Of a DNA stretch of 64,000 nucleotides, positions 8,419 through 17,210 are shown piece by piece. Numbering within the stretch: position 1 is the first letter of the stretch; each line of letters opens with the position of its first letter. The translations under genes and the position numbers were made by a program. The stretch is from Streptomyces blattellae. GTDB taxonomy: Bacteria > Actinomycetota > Actinomycetes > Streptomycetales > Streptomycetaceae. The stretch is taken from the NCBI RefSeq assembly GCF_009709555.1, contig NZ_WJBG01000152.1:1-64000 (forward strand). The letters run 5' to 3'. Under the pieces are notes generated by a model, which made no database searches, was not told where the DNA came from, and saw only the letters and a list, made by a program, of their open reading frames with translations.

Positions 8419-8753
8419 CCGCTACGGCCTGTCCGGCGGATCATCCGGCGTCGCGAGGGCCGGCACGCCCATCCGGGGCGTTGCCATCGGTTGCCGACTC
8501 CCCCACGGCCCCCCATCGCGTCGACGCCCTCCTCCGCCGTGCAGCCGGACGCACCGGACCCCGCTCACCCGCACCGATGAGGCGCCGTTCCGTGCGGCCG
8601 GCCTGATCCGCCGGACCGGTCCCAGGCGTACGACGCGCCCCGTATGTTCCGTGTCGATGTCCTGGCCCCCGCCCCACCCGCGTACCACGCTGGGACCAGG
8701 AGCTTTACTCGGGTTCGCCGCGCGGTGTCCGCGCCGGTCACCCCCGGCCGACC

Positions 8754-8798
8754 TGCATTTCTGCTGGGGGTCCGGGGGGCATCCCCCGGGAAGATGCA
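8754..8798. terminator. GC-rich hairpin ahead of the CBS gene
   Basis: CCGGGGG (8772-8778) pairs with CCCCCGG (8783-8789) around a 4-nt loop. An outer, once-bulged stem joins TGCATTTC (8754-8761) and GAAGATGCA (8790-8798). It may terminate upstream transcripts or act in the 5' leader of the CBS gene. Confidence 0.45.
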
Positions 8799-8822
8799 GT
8801 ACCCGCAGACGAGGAGCCTGTC

Positions 8823-9299
8823 GTGCGCGCACGTGACCTGGCGGTCGGATACGAGACGGTGAGCGTCGCAAGCGACGCCCTGGAGGCGGCCCGCCTGATG
8901 GCCGAGCACAAGTTGCCGGGGCTGCTGGTGCTCGACGAGCACGGCGAGCCGAAGGCGATTCTGCCCGCGTCCCAGATGATCAAGGTGCTGGTACCGGCGT
9001 ATGTGCTGGAGGACCCGGCACTCGCCGCGGTCGTCGACGAGAAGCACGCCGACCGGCTGTGTCAGGCGCTGGTCGGACGCCGGGTCGGGGAGTGCCTGCC
9101 CGGCAAGGCGGCGCCGCCGCCGATCGCGGACCCCGACGACACCGCGCTGGAGGTGGCCGCGCTGATGGCCCAGGTGCGCAGCCCGGTGGTGGCGGTGGTG
9201 GAGAAGGCCAAGGGCGGGAGCCGTCTCCTGGGCGTCATCACCGCCTCGCACCTGCTCCATGAGCTGCTCGCGGCGGCCGGCACAGCCAGCGGCACCTGA
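8823..9299 (+). CDS. CBS domain protein
   Basis: 158-residue soluble protein made of two CBS motifs that would form one Bateman adenosyl-ligand-binding module. The first is near residues 8-60 (ALEAARLMAEHKLPGLLVLD) and the second near 98-150 (LMAQVRSPVVAVVE, then LLGVITASHLL). It has no attached enzymatic domain, so it probably senses nucleotides and acts on a partner. The GTG start has GAGGAG 6 bases upstream. It stands alone, 113 bp before the DUF4142 gene. Confidence 0.9.
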   Translation: MRARDLAVGYETVSVASDALEAARLMAEHKLPGLLVLDEHGEPKAILPASQMIKVLVPAYVLEDPALAAVVDEKHADRLCQALVGRRVGECLPGKAAPPPIADPDDTALEVAALMAQVRSPVVAVVEKAKGGSRLLGVITASHLLHELLAAAGTASGT

Positions 9300-9412
9300 G
9301 GTTGTGACGTACGCCATACGGCGCCTGCGTGACTTTTCCCCGAGGCGCTGAATCGGACGGCGCCTCCGGTCCGTACTCCTTGGTGTCAGGGCCGGACACA
9401 TCAGGAGGCACG

Positions 9413-10153
9413 ATGCGCCTGTCGCGCAACAGGGTCGGAACCGTCTTCGTGGGCGGGGCACTGAGTCTGACCCTCGCCGCACTCGCGTATCCCGCGATGC
9501 TCGGGGTCGAGAACACCGTCAGCTCGCAGGATCGCGTCATCGCGAACACCCCGTACGGTCCGCTCACCGAGGCCGACCGGGACTTCGTGGTCAAGGTACG
9601 CGCGGCCGGGCTGTGGGAGCACCCGCTGGGCCTGATGGCGATGGAGCGCGGAACCACACCGGAGATGAAGGAGGCCGGCGAGCACCTGGTCGTCGGGCAC
9701 GCCCGGCTCGACGAGACCTGCCGCAAGCTCTCGACCGAGCTCGGCATCACGCTGCCCAACCAGGCGAGCCCGCAGCAGCAGCAGTTCGTGGCGACGGTGG
9801 ACGCCGAGACGGGCAAGCAGTTCGACACCACGGCGGCCAACATCATGCGGGTCACCCACGGGCAGATCTTCCCGACCATCGCCAAGATCCGGGCCAACAC
9901 CAAGAACTCGCTGATCAGGCAGCTCGCCGATCAAGCCAATGACACCGTCCTCGATCACATCACGGTCCTGGAGAACACCGAGACGGTCAACTTCGACCAG
10001 ACGGTCTTCCAGCAGACCAGCCCGCCGAAGCTCCCCAAGGACCAGACCACCCCGCCGCCGCCCCAGCCGGGCGCCCCGGTCCTCAGCCTTGAGATACCGG
10101 AGGGCCTGGAGGTGAACACGTCCGCGCCGACGCCGAGTCCGAGCGCGGGGTGA
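9413..10153 (+). CDS. Membrane-anchored DUF4142 protein
   Basis: 246 residues. A hydrophobic segment near residues 9-30 acts as a signal anchor or signal peptide, followed by an extracytoplasmic DUF4142 (ferritin-like helical) domain at about 45-200. Seen features are LTEADRDFVVKVRAAGLWE and the helix MKEAGEHLVVGHARLDETC. The last 45 residues are Pro/Thr/Ser-rich and wall-spanning in character. The ATG has AGGAGG 5 bases upstream, which rules out the earlier in-frame start at 9329. The family occurs in envelope and stress contexts; its biochemical role is not established. Confidence 0.88.
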   Translation: MRLSRNRVGTVFVGGALSLTLAALAYPAMLGVENTVSSQDRVIANTPYGPLTEADRDFVVKVRAAGLWEHPLGLMAMERGTTPEMKEAGEHLVVGHARLDETCRKLSTELGITLPNQASPQQQQFVATVDAETGKQFDTTAANIMRVTHGQIFPTIAKIRANTKNSLIRQLADQANDTVLDHITVLENTETVNFDQTVFQQTSPPKLPKDQTTPPPPQPGAPVLSLEIPEGLEVNTSAPTPSPSAG

Positions 10154-10193
10154 CCTCCGGCGCCTCACGGCCCCACTCCCCCGCACCCCCGGC

Positions 10194-11492
10194 CTATCCC
10201 CACCCGAAGTAGCGCAGCCACACGTACCCCATCGCCACCACGACCGTGACCGCCGTGACGACGAGGCCGTACTTGGTGAACTGCCAGAAGGAGATGGGCT
10301 GTCGGTTGCGTTCGGCGATGCCGAGCACGACGACGTTGGCCGAGGCGCCGATGGCGGTGGCGTTGCCGCCGAGGTCGGCCCCGAGTGCCAGCGCCCACCA
10401 CATGACGTGGTCGCTGCCGCCGCCCATGTTCTGCACGAGGTCGGCGGTGATGGGGGCCATGGTGGCGACGTAAGGGATGTTGTCGACGACCCCGGACAGT
10501 ACCGCGGACGCGCTGAGCATGGTCATGGAACCGGCGAGTTCGTTGGTGCCGATCACGTCGGCCAGCGCCCGGGACACCTCGTCCACGACACCCGTGTCGA
10601 TGAGCCCGCCGATCATCACGAACAGGCCCGCGAAGAAGGCCAGTGTGGGCCACTCGACCTCGGCGAGGACGTCGCCGGTCTCGACCGCGGACACGGCGAT
10701 GAGCAGACCGGCGCCGAGCAGGGCGACGACGCTGGGCTCGTAGTGCAGTACGGGGTGCAGGACGAACCCGGCGACCACCAGGGCGAGGACGACCAGGCCC
10801 TGGATCAGCAGCCGCGGGTCCCTGATGGCCTCCCGCTCCTCCAGCTCCATGATCTCGGCGGCGCGGTCCTCGTCGTACACGAAGGACCTGCGGAACAGCC
10901 ATCGGCACAGCAGAAGCAGAAGCAGTATCAGGACCGCGGACAGCGGGGCGAGGTGGATCAGGAAGTCGTTGAAGGTCAGGCCGGCCCGGCTGGCGATGAT
11001 GATGTTGGGCGGGTCGCCGACGAGGGTCGCGGTGCCGCCGATGTTGGACGCGAACACCTCGGCGATCAGGAAGGGGGCGGCGGGCAGGGCGAGGCGTTCA
11101 CAGACCAGCAGGGTGACCGGGGCGATGAGCAGGACCGTGGTGACGTTGTCGAGCAGGGCCGAGGCGATCGCGGTGATGACGACGAGCATGGCCATCACCC
11201 GGTAGGGGCGGGCGCGTGCCCGCTTCACCGCCCAGATCGCCAGGTACTCGAACATGCCGGTCTTCTTCAGCACGCCGACGATCATCATCATGCCCATCAG
11301 CAGGAAGATGACGTTCCAGTCGATGCCGGAGTCCTCGGAGTAGAACGCCGTGACATCGTCGGTGGCGCCGATCGCCAGCATCAGGCCTGCGCCGCCCAGG
11401 GCCACCGCGACCCGGTGGATCTTCTCGCTGATGATCAGGGAGTACGCGCCCACGAACACGACGAGCGCGGCCCAGCTGTGCCAGTCGTTCAC
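10194..11492 (-). CDS. ArsB/NhaD-type (SLC13-like) ion permease
   Basis: Polytopic inner-membrane permease of about 432 residues with 10-12 hydrophobic segments. The two inverted halves carry the paired signatures DNVTTVLL and DNIPYVATM, and the substrate-site motif GDPPNIII is present. The length fits ArsB/NhaD-type transporters, which move arsenite, sodium/proton or dicarboxylates; the substrate cannot be decided here. No arsR or arsC lies nearby, so arsenite is not favoured. The frame is open to a GTG at 11531, but the protein most naturally starts at the GTG at 11492, right before the first membrane segment. It converges with the DUF4142 gene 40 bp away. Confidence 0.88.
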   Translation of the reverse strand: MNDWHSWAALVVFVGAYSLIISEKIHRVAVALGGAGLMLAIGATDDVTAFYSEDSGIDWNVIFLLMGMMMIVGVLKKTGMFEYLAIWAVKRARARPYRVMAMLVVITAIASALLDNVTTVLLIAPVTLLVCERLALPAAPFLIAEVFASNIGGTATLVGDPPNIIIASRAGLTFNDFLIHLAPLSAVLILLLLLLCRWLFRRSFVYDEDRAAEIMELEEREAIRDPRLLIQGLVVLALVVAGFVLHPVLHYEPSVVALLGAGLLIAVSAVETGDVLAEVEWPTLAFFAGLFVMIGGLIDTGVVDEVSRALADVIGTNELAGSMTMLSASAVLSGVVDNIPYVATMAPITADLVQNMGGGSDHVMWWALALGADLGGNATAIGASANVVVLGIAERNRQPISFWQFTKYGLVVTAVTVVVAMGYVWLRYFGWG

Positions 11493-11657
11493 GGGGCCGC
11501 CGGGGGTTCGTGGACGGGCATCGGCACGCACGTCATGACGGGGTCACCACCGATCGGAAGACAGACTGCTCCTGCTCGCCGACCAGGCTTCCCGGCACAC
11601 CGCTGCGAACCCTACCGGCCCCTGACGCGCCTTTGACAGCTTGCCGTGCGCGCCCGC

Positions 11658-14012
11658 TCAGGTGCCGTACCGCGTGATCACGGTGTACGGCCCCACATCC
11701 TGGCGCAGGAAGCGCGACGGCGGGAAGAAGCCGACCGGGAAGACGACCTCCGAGGACCGGGTCACCGGGATGCGGGGGAAGTTGTGGCGGTACAGGTAGA
11801 GGCCGTAGCCGGTGTCGGTCTGCCGCAGGACGAACACGTCCGGCGCCGGGAAGCGGCCCGAGTCCAGCCGCCGCGCGAAGTCGTCCGCGTCGCGGGCGGC
11901 GAGCCAGCGCCGTACCTCGTCGTTGCGCTTCTCGTGCAGCGCCAGGGGGTTGGAGTAGCCGGGCGTCATGGCGAGGTACGCCCAGTAGGGCTCGATGGAC
12001 AGCAGCCGGTGATGGTCCGTCAGGACGGTCAGCTCGTGCGGCTGCCTGCCGGTGCCGCGGGCGATCGCGCGGACCAGGGGGCGGATCCACAGGTCGGCGG
12101 TGCCGGGGTGCTGCACGCGGGCCGTGCGGGAGGGGGCCGTGCCGTCGTCCAGGGGGTAGCTCTGCCGGTGGGCCAGGTCGACCTCGCGGCCCAGTGCGCT
12201 CTGCGCGTGCTGCACGGCGGCGACGGTGAACACCGCCGCGACGACGGCCAGTACGCCGGCGGCGGTCCGGGCCTGCGCGGGGTGCCGTCCGCGCACGGTC
12301 CGCAGCAGGTCCCACAGGGCGAGGACGCCCGCGCAGTGCAGCGCGGTGAGCAGGACCGGGTGGACGCGGAAGGAGAGGAGCGTGGTGCCGGCCGCCGCGA
12401 CGGCCAGCTGGGACAGCACGCACCAGGCGTAGCATCCGGCGACCAGTGCGAGCAGGCCCGCGGCGACGGGGCGGGTGCGGCAGCGGACGACCAGCCAGAC
12501 CGTGCCGGCCAGGCACAGCAGTCCGCCCGGCGTGATCTCCGTCATCGGCAGCAGATACGTCAGCTGCTGGTAGGGGATGAACTTCAGCGCCGTCGTGTCG
12601 GGGGACCCTCCGGCGGCGTGTCCGGCCAGTTCGTACGGCAGCAGGACCACGGCCGCCGACGGTGCCGCGGCGATACCGGCCAGTGCGACCCGCGCGAGCA
12701 GCGTGCGCCACCGCCGCGGGCTGCGGAGCAGCAGCACCGCCGCCATCGCCGTGAGCGTGAACACCCAGAACGCGGCGAGCATCGTGTACGTCAGCACCGC
12801 CGCGCCGACCGCGACGCCGAACGCCAGCAGCGGCCACGGGCGGACGGCGGGCGCCCGCAGCAGCTTCAGCGCGATCACCGTGAGCGGCGCCAGTGCGGAG
12901 CCGACCAGCCAGGCGTAGGGCTCGCGGATGCCGAGGGACGGCTCGACGAACGCGGCCATCGTGGTCGCCGCCGCCAGCAGTACGGCGATCCGGGGCGGCA
13001 CCAGCAGCCGCCACAGCGCCAGCGCCAGCGCCGCGGCGAGCGCGGCCGAGGTGATGCACAGCGGCTTGAAGGCGGCCCACGCGTCCCAGCCCAGCAGCGC
13101 GGCGATCCGGCCGCCGGCCCAGAACCAGCCGGGCGGGTACAGGGGCGGTACGTCCCGGTAGGCGAAGTCGGCCAGGGCGGGCGAGTCGGTGAGGCGGGTG
13201 AGGTACTCGACGCGGAACTGGTTGTCCGAGGCCAGCCCGCCGAGGAACCAGCGGGTGCCGTGCAGCGGGAGGGCGAGGAGCAGGGTGGGCAGCGCGGCGA
13301 CCAGCGCATAGCCGGACCAGTGGACGAGCCCGCGTACGGCCATGCCGCGCCGTCCGGCGGACAGCACCGACAGCGCGAGGAGGACCACCACGGCCGTCGT
13401 GGTCAGCGTGGTCAGGAGGGTCGGCAGCAGCGACGGTTCGGGCAGCGGGAGCCGCGGTACGACGTACTGGATGCCGAGGCTCACAACGAGCGCGACGCCC
13501 GACCCGAGGACGAGTTCGACGGCGAAGCGGCCCGCGGTGGGGCGCCGCCGCCCCGTCCGCGGCGGTGCGGTGGGCGGAGCGGGACGCCCCGCCGATCCCT
13601 GCCCTCCGATCCGCACCCCAACCGGAGCGACCACCGCCGCACCCTCCTGCCCTTCCTCACCCCACCCCGACCAAGCAGTCCCCTGCCCACCCCCCTCCGG
13701 CCCCCGCCCCCGCCGAACGGGCACCGAGCCACCGTCCCGCGCCACCTGACCCCGGTCCCGACGGGCGGTCACCGGCCCGCCGTTCTCCGGTGCCTCAGCA
13801 CGCTCCTGCCGTACGGACATCGAGCCCCCGTCCCGCACTTCCCGGCCCTGTTCCTGCCGAGCGGACACCTGCCCACCGCCCTCCGGCGCCTCAACTCGCC
13901 CCGGCCGAGCGGACACCGTCTCCCCCACCAGCCCTTCTCCGCCCTGTTCCCGGCGAGCGGGCAGCGGGCCCCCGTCCCGCGCCTCCTGGCCCCGGTCGCG
14001 GTGGGCGGTCAT
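11658..14012 (-). CDS. AftA-like arabinofuranosyltransferase (GT-C membrane glycosyltransferase)
   Basis: 784-residue polytopic membrane protein. After a 110-residue hydrophilic repeat region and a linker come about 11-13 hydrophobic segments (residues 165-600), then an extracytoplasmic C-terminal domain. The first large loop contains the AftA-type acidic signature RDVPPLYPPGWFWAGGR. In Mycobacteriales AftA primes galactan with arabinofuranose. Streptomyces lack that arabinogalactan, so the donor and acceptor here are open; a polyprenyl-phosphate sugar and a wall glycopolymer are likely. The start overlaps the polysialyltransferase-like stop by 4 bp (ATGA). The repeat-built N-terminus is odd for the family. 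Confidence 0.82.
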   Translation of the reverse strand: MTAHRDRGQEARDGGPLPARREQGGEGLVGETVSARPGRVEAPEGGGQVSARQEQGREVRDGGSMSVRQERAEAPENGGPVTARRDRGQVARDGGSVPVRRGRGPEGGGQGTAWSGWGEEGQEGAAVVAPVGVRIGGQGSAGRPAPPTAPPRTGRRRPTAGRFAVELVLGSGVALVVSLGIQYVVPRLPLPEPSLLPTLLTTLTTTAVVVLLALSVLSAGRRGMAVRGLVHWSGYALVAALPTLLLALPLHGTRWFLGGLASDNQFRVEYLTRLTDSPALADFAYRDVPPLYPPGWFWAGGRIAALLGWDAWAAFKPLCITSAALAAALALALWRLLVPPRIAVLLAAATTMAAFVEPSLGIREPYAWLVGSALAPLTVIALKLLRAPAVRPWPLLAFGVAVGAAVLTYTMLAAFWVFTLTAMAAVLLLRSPRRWRTLLARVALAGIAAAPSAAVVLLPYELAGHAAGGSPDTTALKFIPYQQLTYLLPMTEITPGGLLCLAGTVWLVVRCRTRPVAAGLLALVAGCYAWCVLSQLAVAAAGTTLLSFRVHPVLLTALHCAGVLALWDLLRTVRGRHPAQARTAAGVLAVVAAVFTVAAVQHAQSALGREVDLAHRQSYPLDDGTAPSRTARVQHPGTADLWIRPLVRAIARGTGRQPHELTVLTDHHRLLSIEPYWAYLAMTPGYSNPLALHEKRNDEVRRWLAARDADDFARRLDSGRFPAPDVFVLRQTDTGYGLYLYRHNFPRIPVTRSSEVVFPVGFFPPSRFLRQDVGPYTVITRYGT
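13683..14012 (-). repeat. 48-bp in-frame minisatellite at the AftA-like N-terminus
   Basis: The first 110 codons are seven diverged copies of a 16-residue unit beginning at residues 1, 17, 33, 49, 65, 81 and 97. Typical copies are VSARQEQGREVRDGGS and VTARRDRGQVARDGGS. It is rich in Arg, Gly and acidic residues, likely disordered and cytoplasmic. Confidence 0.8.
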
Positions 14013-15400
14013 CGGGTCACTGCTCCGCGGAGGCGGCGGGCGAGGCGGGCGAGTGTGGAGCGGTGGCGGTGGACGAACGAGGTCTTGGCGAGCGGCAGCA
14101 GGAGGCGGGCTGCCGGGAGGCCGCCTGGGAGTCGTAGGCGGGTCAGCCGGAGCAGGCCCGTGTAGCGGGTGGCGACCGTCTTGGCGCGGGCGGCTGACAG
14201 CAGTTCCTCGGCGGCGGGGCGCAGATGGGCGTACGCGACGGGCTGCATGCAGAAGGCGACGGTCGCCACCAGCCGCCGCACCTCGGCGCGGGCCTCGACG
14301 GCCCCCGGTCCCGGCAGCACGCTGTCGGCGATGACCAGCGGGATGCGGTTGCTGTTCTCGTACGGCTTCAGGCGGCGCAGGACGAGGTCCGTACCGACGC
14401 GCACGGCGGGGATGCCGTACACCGTGGTGGCGGTGAACAGGGCGGTGGAGAAGCAGCCGAGGACGACGTCCGGGCGGAGGCGTTCGTAGAGCACCTCGGC
14501 GAGGACGGGAAGGTCGACGACGTGCAGGGCCACGCCGGCGCGTGCGGCCTCCTCGCGGAGCGATTCGGTGTGCCGGCGGGGTGCGCTGGGGTGCGGCTTG
14601 AAGAGGATCGACACCGCACCGCCCCGTACCGCCTCGCGCACCATGCCGGCGTGCAGGGCGTCCTCCTCGGCGGCGCTGACGATGCCCGCCTCGGCCAGGT
14701 ACTGGCCCAGCAACAGGGCGCCGCCCCGGGGCAGTTCACGTACCGCCTCCAGTTCGTCCTTGGCGGCGTCGGCGAGGACGGTGAGCGTGCGGCGCAGGGC
14801 GTCGGCGGGCAGCGGGTGGTGCTCGGCGCCGGGCCACTCGTCGAGCAGGTGCGGGCGCAGACCGGGGACCAGGTCCGGGTAGACGAACCGGGCGACGCGG
14901 CGCAGGACCTGCTGTTCCAGGCGGGTGCGCAGGGGGCCGTAGCTCATCAGGCCGTCGGCGTAGACGTGCAGGGTCGCGTCGGCGAAGACGCGGGCCAGGG
15001 TGAGGGAGGGAGGGGACTGGACCGACTCGGCGACCAGTTCGACGGGGGCGTCGGGGGCGATCCCCCAGGAGCGGCGCAGCGCCTGCTCGAACAGCGGGCG
15101 GTCCTCGGGGCGGGGCGACCAGACCGAGGGGTGGTTGGGGAAGATCGTTTCGTTCCAGGAGACGACCGCGTCGAAGTACGTCGCCAGGTGGGCGAAGCCG
15201 GGCAGTTCCTCCCACGGGGGCTGGGCCTCGGGGACGCCCGCGTTGGTGGACGTCACCAGCAGCCTCCGGCCGCCCTCCGCGAGCGGCAGCAGGCCCTGCG
15301 CGACGGCCGCGCAGACCGTGGCGAGGCCGTAGAGCGTGGAGGCTTCGACGAGCTGGACCGGGACGGGATCACAGGGCTCCGTGGGAACGGGGACGTTCAT
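14009..15400 (-). CDS. Polysialyltransferase-like glycosyltransferase
   Basis: 463-residue soluble or peripheral glycosyltransferase resembling the bacterial alpha-2,8-polysialyltransferase group. The donor-binding motif FKPHPS lies near residue 270, and GCFSTALFTATTVYGIPAV is the second conserved Ser/Thr block. In Streptomyces, such proteins sit with neuA/neuB-type genes for Kdn (teichulosonic acid) wall polymers. Here the same context exists, but neuA and neuB are remnants. I start it at the ATG at 15400, which overlaps the GT2 stop by 4 bp; an ATG at 15409 is also in frame. The stop overlaps the AftA-like start. The exact sugar is not known. Confidence 0.82.
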   Translation of the reverse strand: MNVPVPTEPCDPVPVQLVEASTLYGLATVCAAVAQGLLPLAEGGRRLLVTSTNAGVPEAQPPWEELPGFAHLATYFDAVVSWNETIFPNHPSVWSPRPEDRPLFEQALRRSWGIAPDAPVELVAESVQSPPSLTLARVFADATLHVYADGLMSYGPLRTRLEQQVLRRVARFVYPDLVPGLRPHLLDEWPGAEHHPLPADALRRTLTVLADAAKDELEAVRELPRGGALLLGQYLAEAGIVSAAEEDALHAGMVREAVRGGAVSILFKPHPSAPRRHTESLREEAARAGVALHVVDLPVLAEVLYERLRPDVVLGCFSTALFTATTVYGIPAVRVGTDLVLRRLKPYENSNRIPLVIADSVLPGPGAVEARAEVRRLVATVAFCMQPVAYAHLRPAAEELLSAARAKTVATRYTGLLRLTRLRLPGGLPAARLLLPLAKTSFVHRHRSTLARLARRLRGAVTR

Positions 15401-16368
15401 CGGGGGCACGCGGTCTTCCTCGGACGGTAGAGGGCGGTCAGGTCGGATCTGCGCTGTTCGTCCATGCCGTCGAGGACCTCGCGGAGCAGGTCCTGCGGCA
15501 GGGACGCGGCCAGGGCCCGGTACCGCCCGGGGAACTGTCTGGCCACCCGCTTGTCGAGCCGGTCGGTCCGCTTGAGGTGGAAGTGCGTCAGGCCGAGCAG
15601 GGTCCGTACGGCCTTGCGGTGCGCGCTCCGGTCCGTGCAGTGGGCGAGGGCCTCCTCGATGATCCGCTGGGAGGCCGGGAGGAAGTCGAGCTGCCGGTCG
15701 TCACCGACGCTGGTGAGGGAGTTGCCCACGTCCCTGCGGTAGAAGAGGCCCGCGAGGCCCACCACGGCGAACGTCCGGGTGTGCAGGTGCAGCCGCCAGT
15801 TCCACAGCCGGTCCTCGCAGGTCCTGAGGGAGGTGTCGAAGTACAGCAGCCCGCTGTCCCGCAGCCGGCTGTTGAAGCCGCCCGACCACGCGTTGACGTA
15901 GTCGGCCATGGTCTCCCGGTTCTCCTCGCCGATGCCCTCGACCGACGGGATCGGCACGCCGCGCCTGCTCTCCGGCGCCCGCTGCAGCGTGCGCTTCCTG
16001 CCCTGGGCGCGCAGATGGTCGACGCGGACGAAGTCGGTGCCGAGCCGGGTGCAGGCCTCGGCGAGCCTGGGGTAGTAGCCGGGCGCCAGCCAGTCGTCGC
16101 CGTCGAGGAAGGTGACGTACTCGCCGCGTGCCTCGTCGATCCCGGTGTTGCGGGCGGCGGAGGCGCCCCGGTTCTGCGGGTGGACGATGAGCCGGCTGTT
16201 GGGGAGGCGGGCGGCGGCCTGTTCGAGCAGGGCGCGGGAGCCGTCGGTGGAGTGGTCGTCGACGAAGACGTACTCGATGTCCGGGCCGGTGTTCCTGCGC
16301 AGTGAGCCCAGGCAGTCGGGGAGATAGGCGGCGACGTTGTGGCTGATGACCACGGAGGTGAGTTTCAT
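15397..16368 (-). CDS. Family 2 glycosyltransferase
   Basis: 323-residue GT-A enzyme. The N-terminal nucleotide-sugar domain shows TSVVISHNVAAYLPDCL, FVDDHSTDGS and the metal-binding FLDGDDW (residues about 5-100). A mixed C-terminal region follows. It probably adds a sugar to a lipid-linked or wall polymer in the cytoplasm. The start at 16368 is preceded by GAGAG; the longer open frame upstream (to 17034) is the out-of-frame shadow of the neuA/neuB remnants. It is the first intact gene of a three-gene coupled operon with the polysialyltransferase-like and AftA-like genes, and may now be transcribed from the old neuA promoter. Confidence 0.9.
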   Translation of the reverse strand: MKLTSVVISHNVAAYLPDCLGSLRRNTGPDIEYVFVDDHSTDGSRALLEQAAARLPNSRLIVHPQNRGASAARNTGIDEARGEYVTFLDGDDWLAPGYYPRLAEACTRLGTDFVRVDHLRAQGRKRTLQRAPESRRGVPIPSVEGIGEENRETMADYVNAWSGGFNSRLRDSGLLYFDTSLRTCEDRLWNWRLHLHTRTFAVVGLAGLFYRRDVGNSLTSVGDDRQLDFLPASQRIIEEALAHCTDRSAHRKAVRTLLGLTHFHLKRTDRLDKRVARQFPGRYRALAASLPQDLLREVLDGMDEQRRSDLTALYRPRKTACPR

Positions 16369-16394
16369 AGGGCTCTCGGTGAGTCGTCGGCCGG

Positions 16395-16610
16395 TCAGCG
16401 GCTCGTCGCCGGCTGCGGCTGCCCGGACGCGGCGACGAGCACCGCGCCCGGCGTGGAAGCCGCCGGGCGGAGGCGGAGGTTGTCGCTGCCGGGCGCCTCC
16501 CCCGCGGGCCGGGCCCGCCGCGGCGCCGGCATGCCGGTGGCGAGGACGACCGTACGGCTGGGCCCCGCTGTACGCGAACCGGGGCGGCGAAGGCGGGAGT
16601 CGGCGCTCAT
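16395..16610 (-). pseudogene. Probable neuB (sialic/Kdn acid synthase) 5' remnant
   Basis: An ATG at 16610 with GAGGAG about 10 bases upstream opens a 71-codon frame. Its first 20 or so residues (MSADSRLRRPGSRTAGPSR) resemble the N-terminus of NeuB-type synthases; then similarity ends and the frame turns into low-complexity Pro/Ala/Arg sequence to a stop at 16395. Full NeuB is about 300-350 residues, so nearly all the enzyme is missing. Its position between neuA and the transferases is where an intact neuB is expected. The assignment rests on a short recalled similarity. Confidence 0.45.
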
Positions 16611-16655
16611 GGCGGGGGCACTCCTCGTTGGTCGGGGGGAGGACGGGCGGGAGGC

Positions 16656-17087
16656 GTCGAGGAGCGGGGGCAGCGCGCGGGGGCGGGTGAGGTCGTACGG
16701 GTCGTCGATCGCCGGAACGCGGGCGGGGTCGGCGCGGACGAGTCCGGTACGGCCGAAGAAGCGGTGCCGGCGCTCGCGGAAACCGGACGCGTCCAGCGCG
16801 TAGGCGGCGCCGGTCTGCGGCAGGTCCCGGGGGCGGTTCCGGCGGCGCGGGCGGGACGACTTGTCGTGGTCGACGCCATGACCGCCGTCGGCCGGCGCCT
16901 CGAAGGGCCGCTGGGCTGGGACATGTGCGGCTCCGCCGCGCGGGCGCGACCAGCCGCGACGGCTCCGCGGACAGCCGACACATCGTCGCGGCCCCGCGGC
17001 GGAGCCGCAGATCGACACAGCCGGCGGAGCACACGGCACGCCCTCGGAGCCGCCGCGCGCGGGGATGACCGCGAGCACGGATGTCAT
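16656..17087 (-). pseudogene. neuA: neuA-type CMP-sialate/CMP-Kdn synthetase remnant
   Basis: The ATG at 17087 (GGAG 5 bases upstream) begins TSVLAVIPARGGSEGVP, the nucleotide-binding start of NeuA-type cytidylyltransferases. After about 18 codons the similarity stops. It resumes near 16885 with HDKSSRPRRRN, then TGAAYALDASGF, HRFFGRTGLV and IDDPYDL, the C-terminal third of the same family. The central portion, roughly half of a 225-240-residue enzyme, is absent. In its place lies a GC-rich palindromic element (16926-17009) with 15-bp perfect terminal inverted repeats. The frame happens to stay open, but the active-site core is lost, so I call it a pseudogene. Confidence 0.8.
16926..17009. 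repeat. MITE-like palindromic element inside neuA remnant
   Basis: 84 bp bounded by perfect 15-bp inverted repeats TGCGGCTCCGCCGCG (16926-16940) and its complement (16995-17009), with nested smaller palindromes. A core of about 30 bp is shared with intergenic sequence at 20170-20205. No target-site duplication is evident. Confidence 0.7.
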
Positions 17088-17210
17088 GGGAGCTCCTTGA
17101 TTCAAGGGGAGTACTGCTCTCAAACGGCCGCCGGAGTGAGGGGGTTACCTCGACTGAGGCATTCGGGGGACCCAGGCGGTCTTCGAACCCTGCCGCTGAT
17201 CATTAGCGGT

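Larger units (their letters stand above)
8355..8822. other. 468-bp intergenic region with two structured elements
   Basis: No credible gene. It holds the CAGG microsatellite (8368-8418) and the GC-rich hairpin (8754-8798) that ends 12 bp before the Shine-Dalgarno of the CBS gene. The remainder shows nothing I can name. Confidence 0.5.

Noticed and set aside
11646..14165. 839-codon open frame on the plus strand
   Set aside because: Low-complexity Arg/Gly/Gln translation opposite the AftA-like gene; no domain and no ribosome site.
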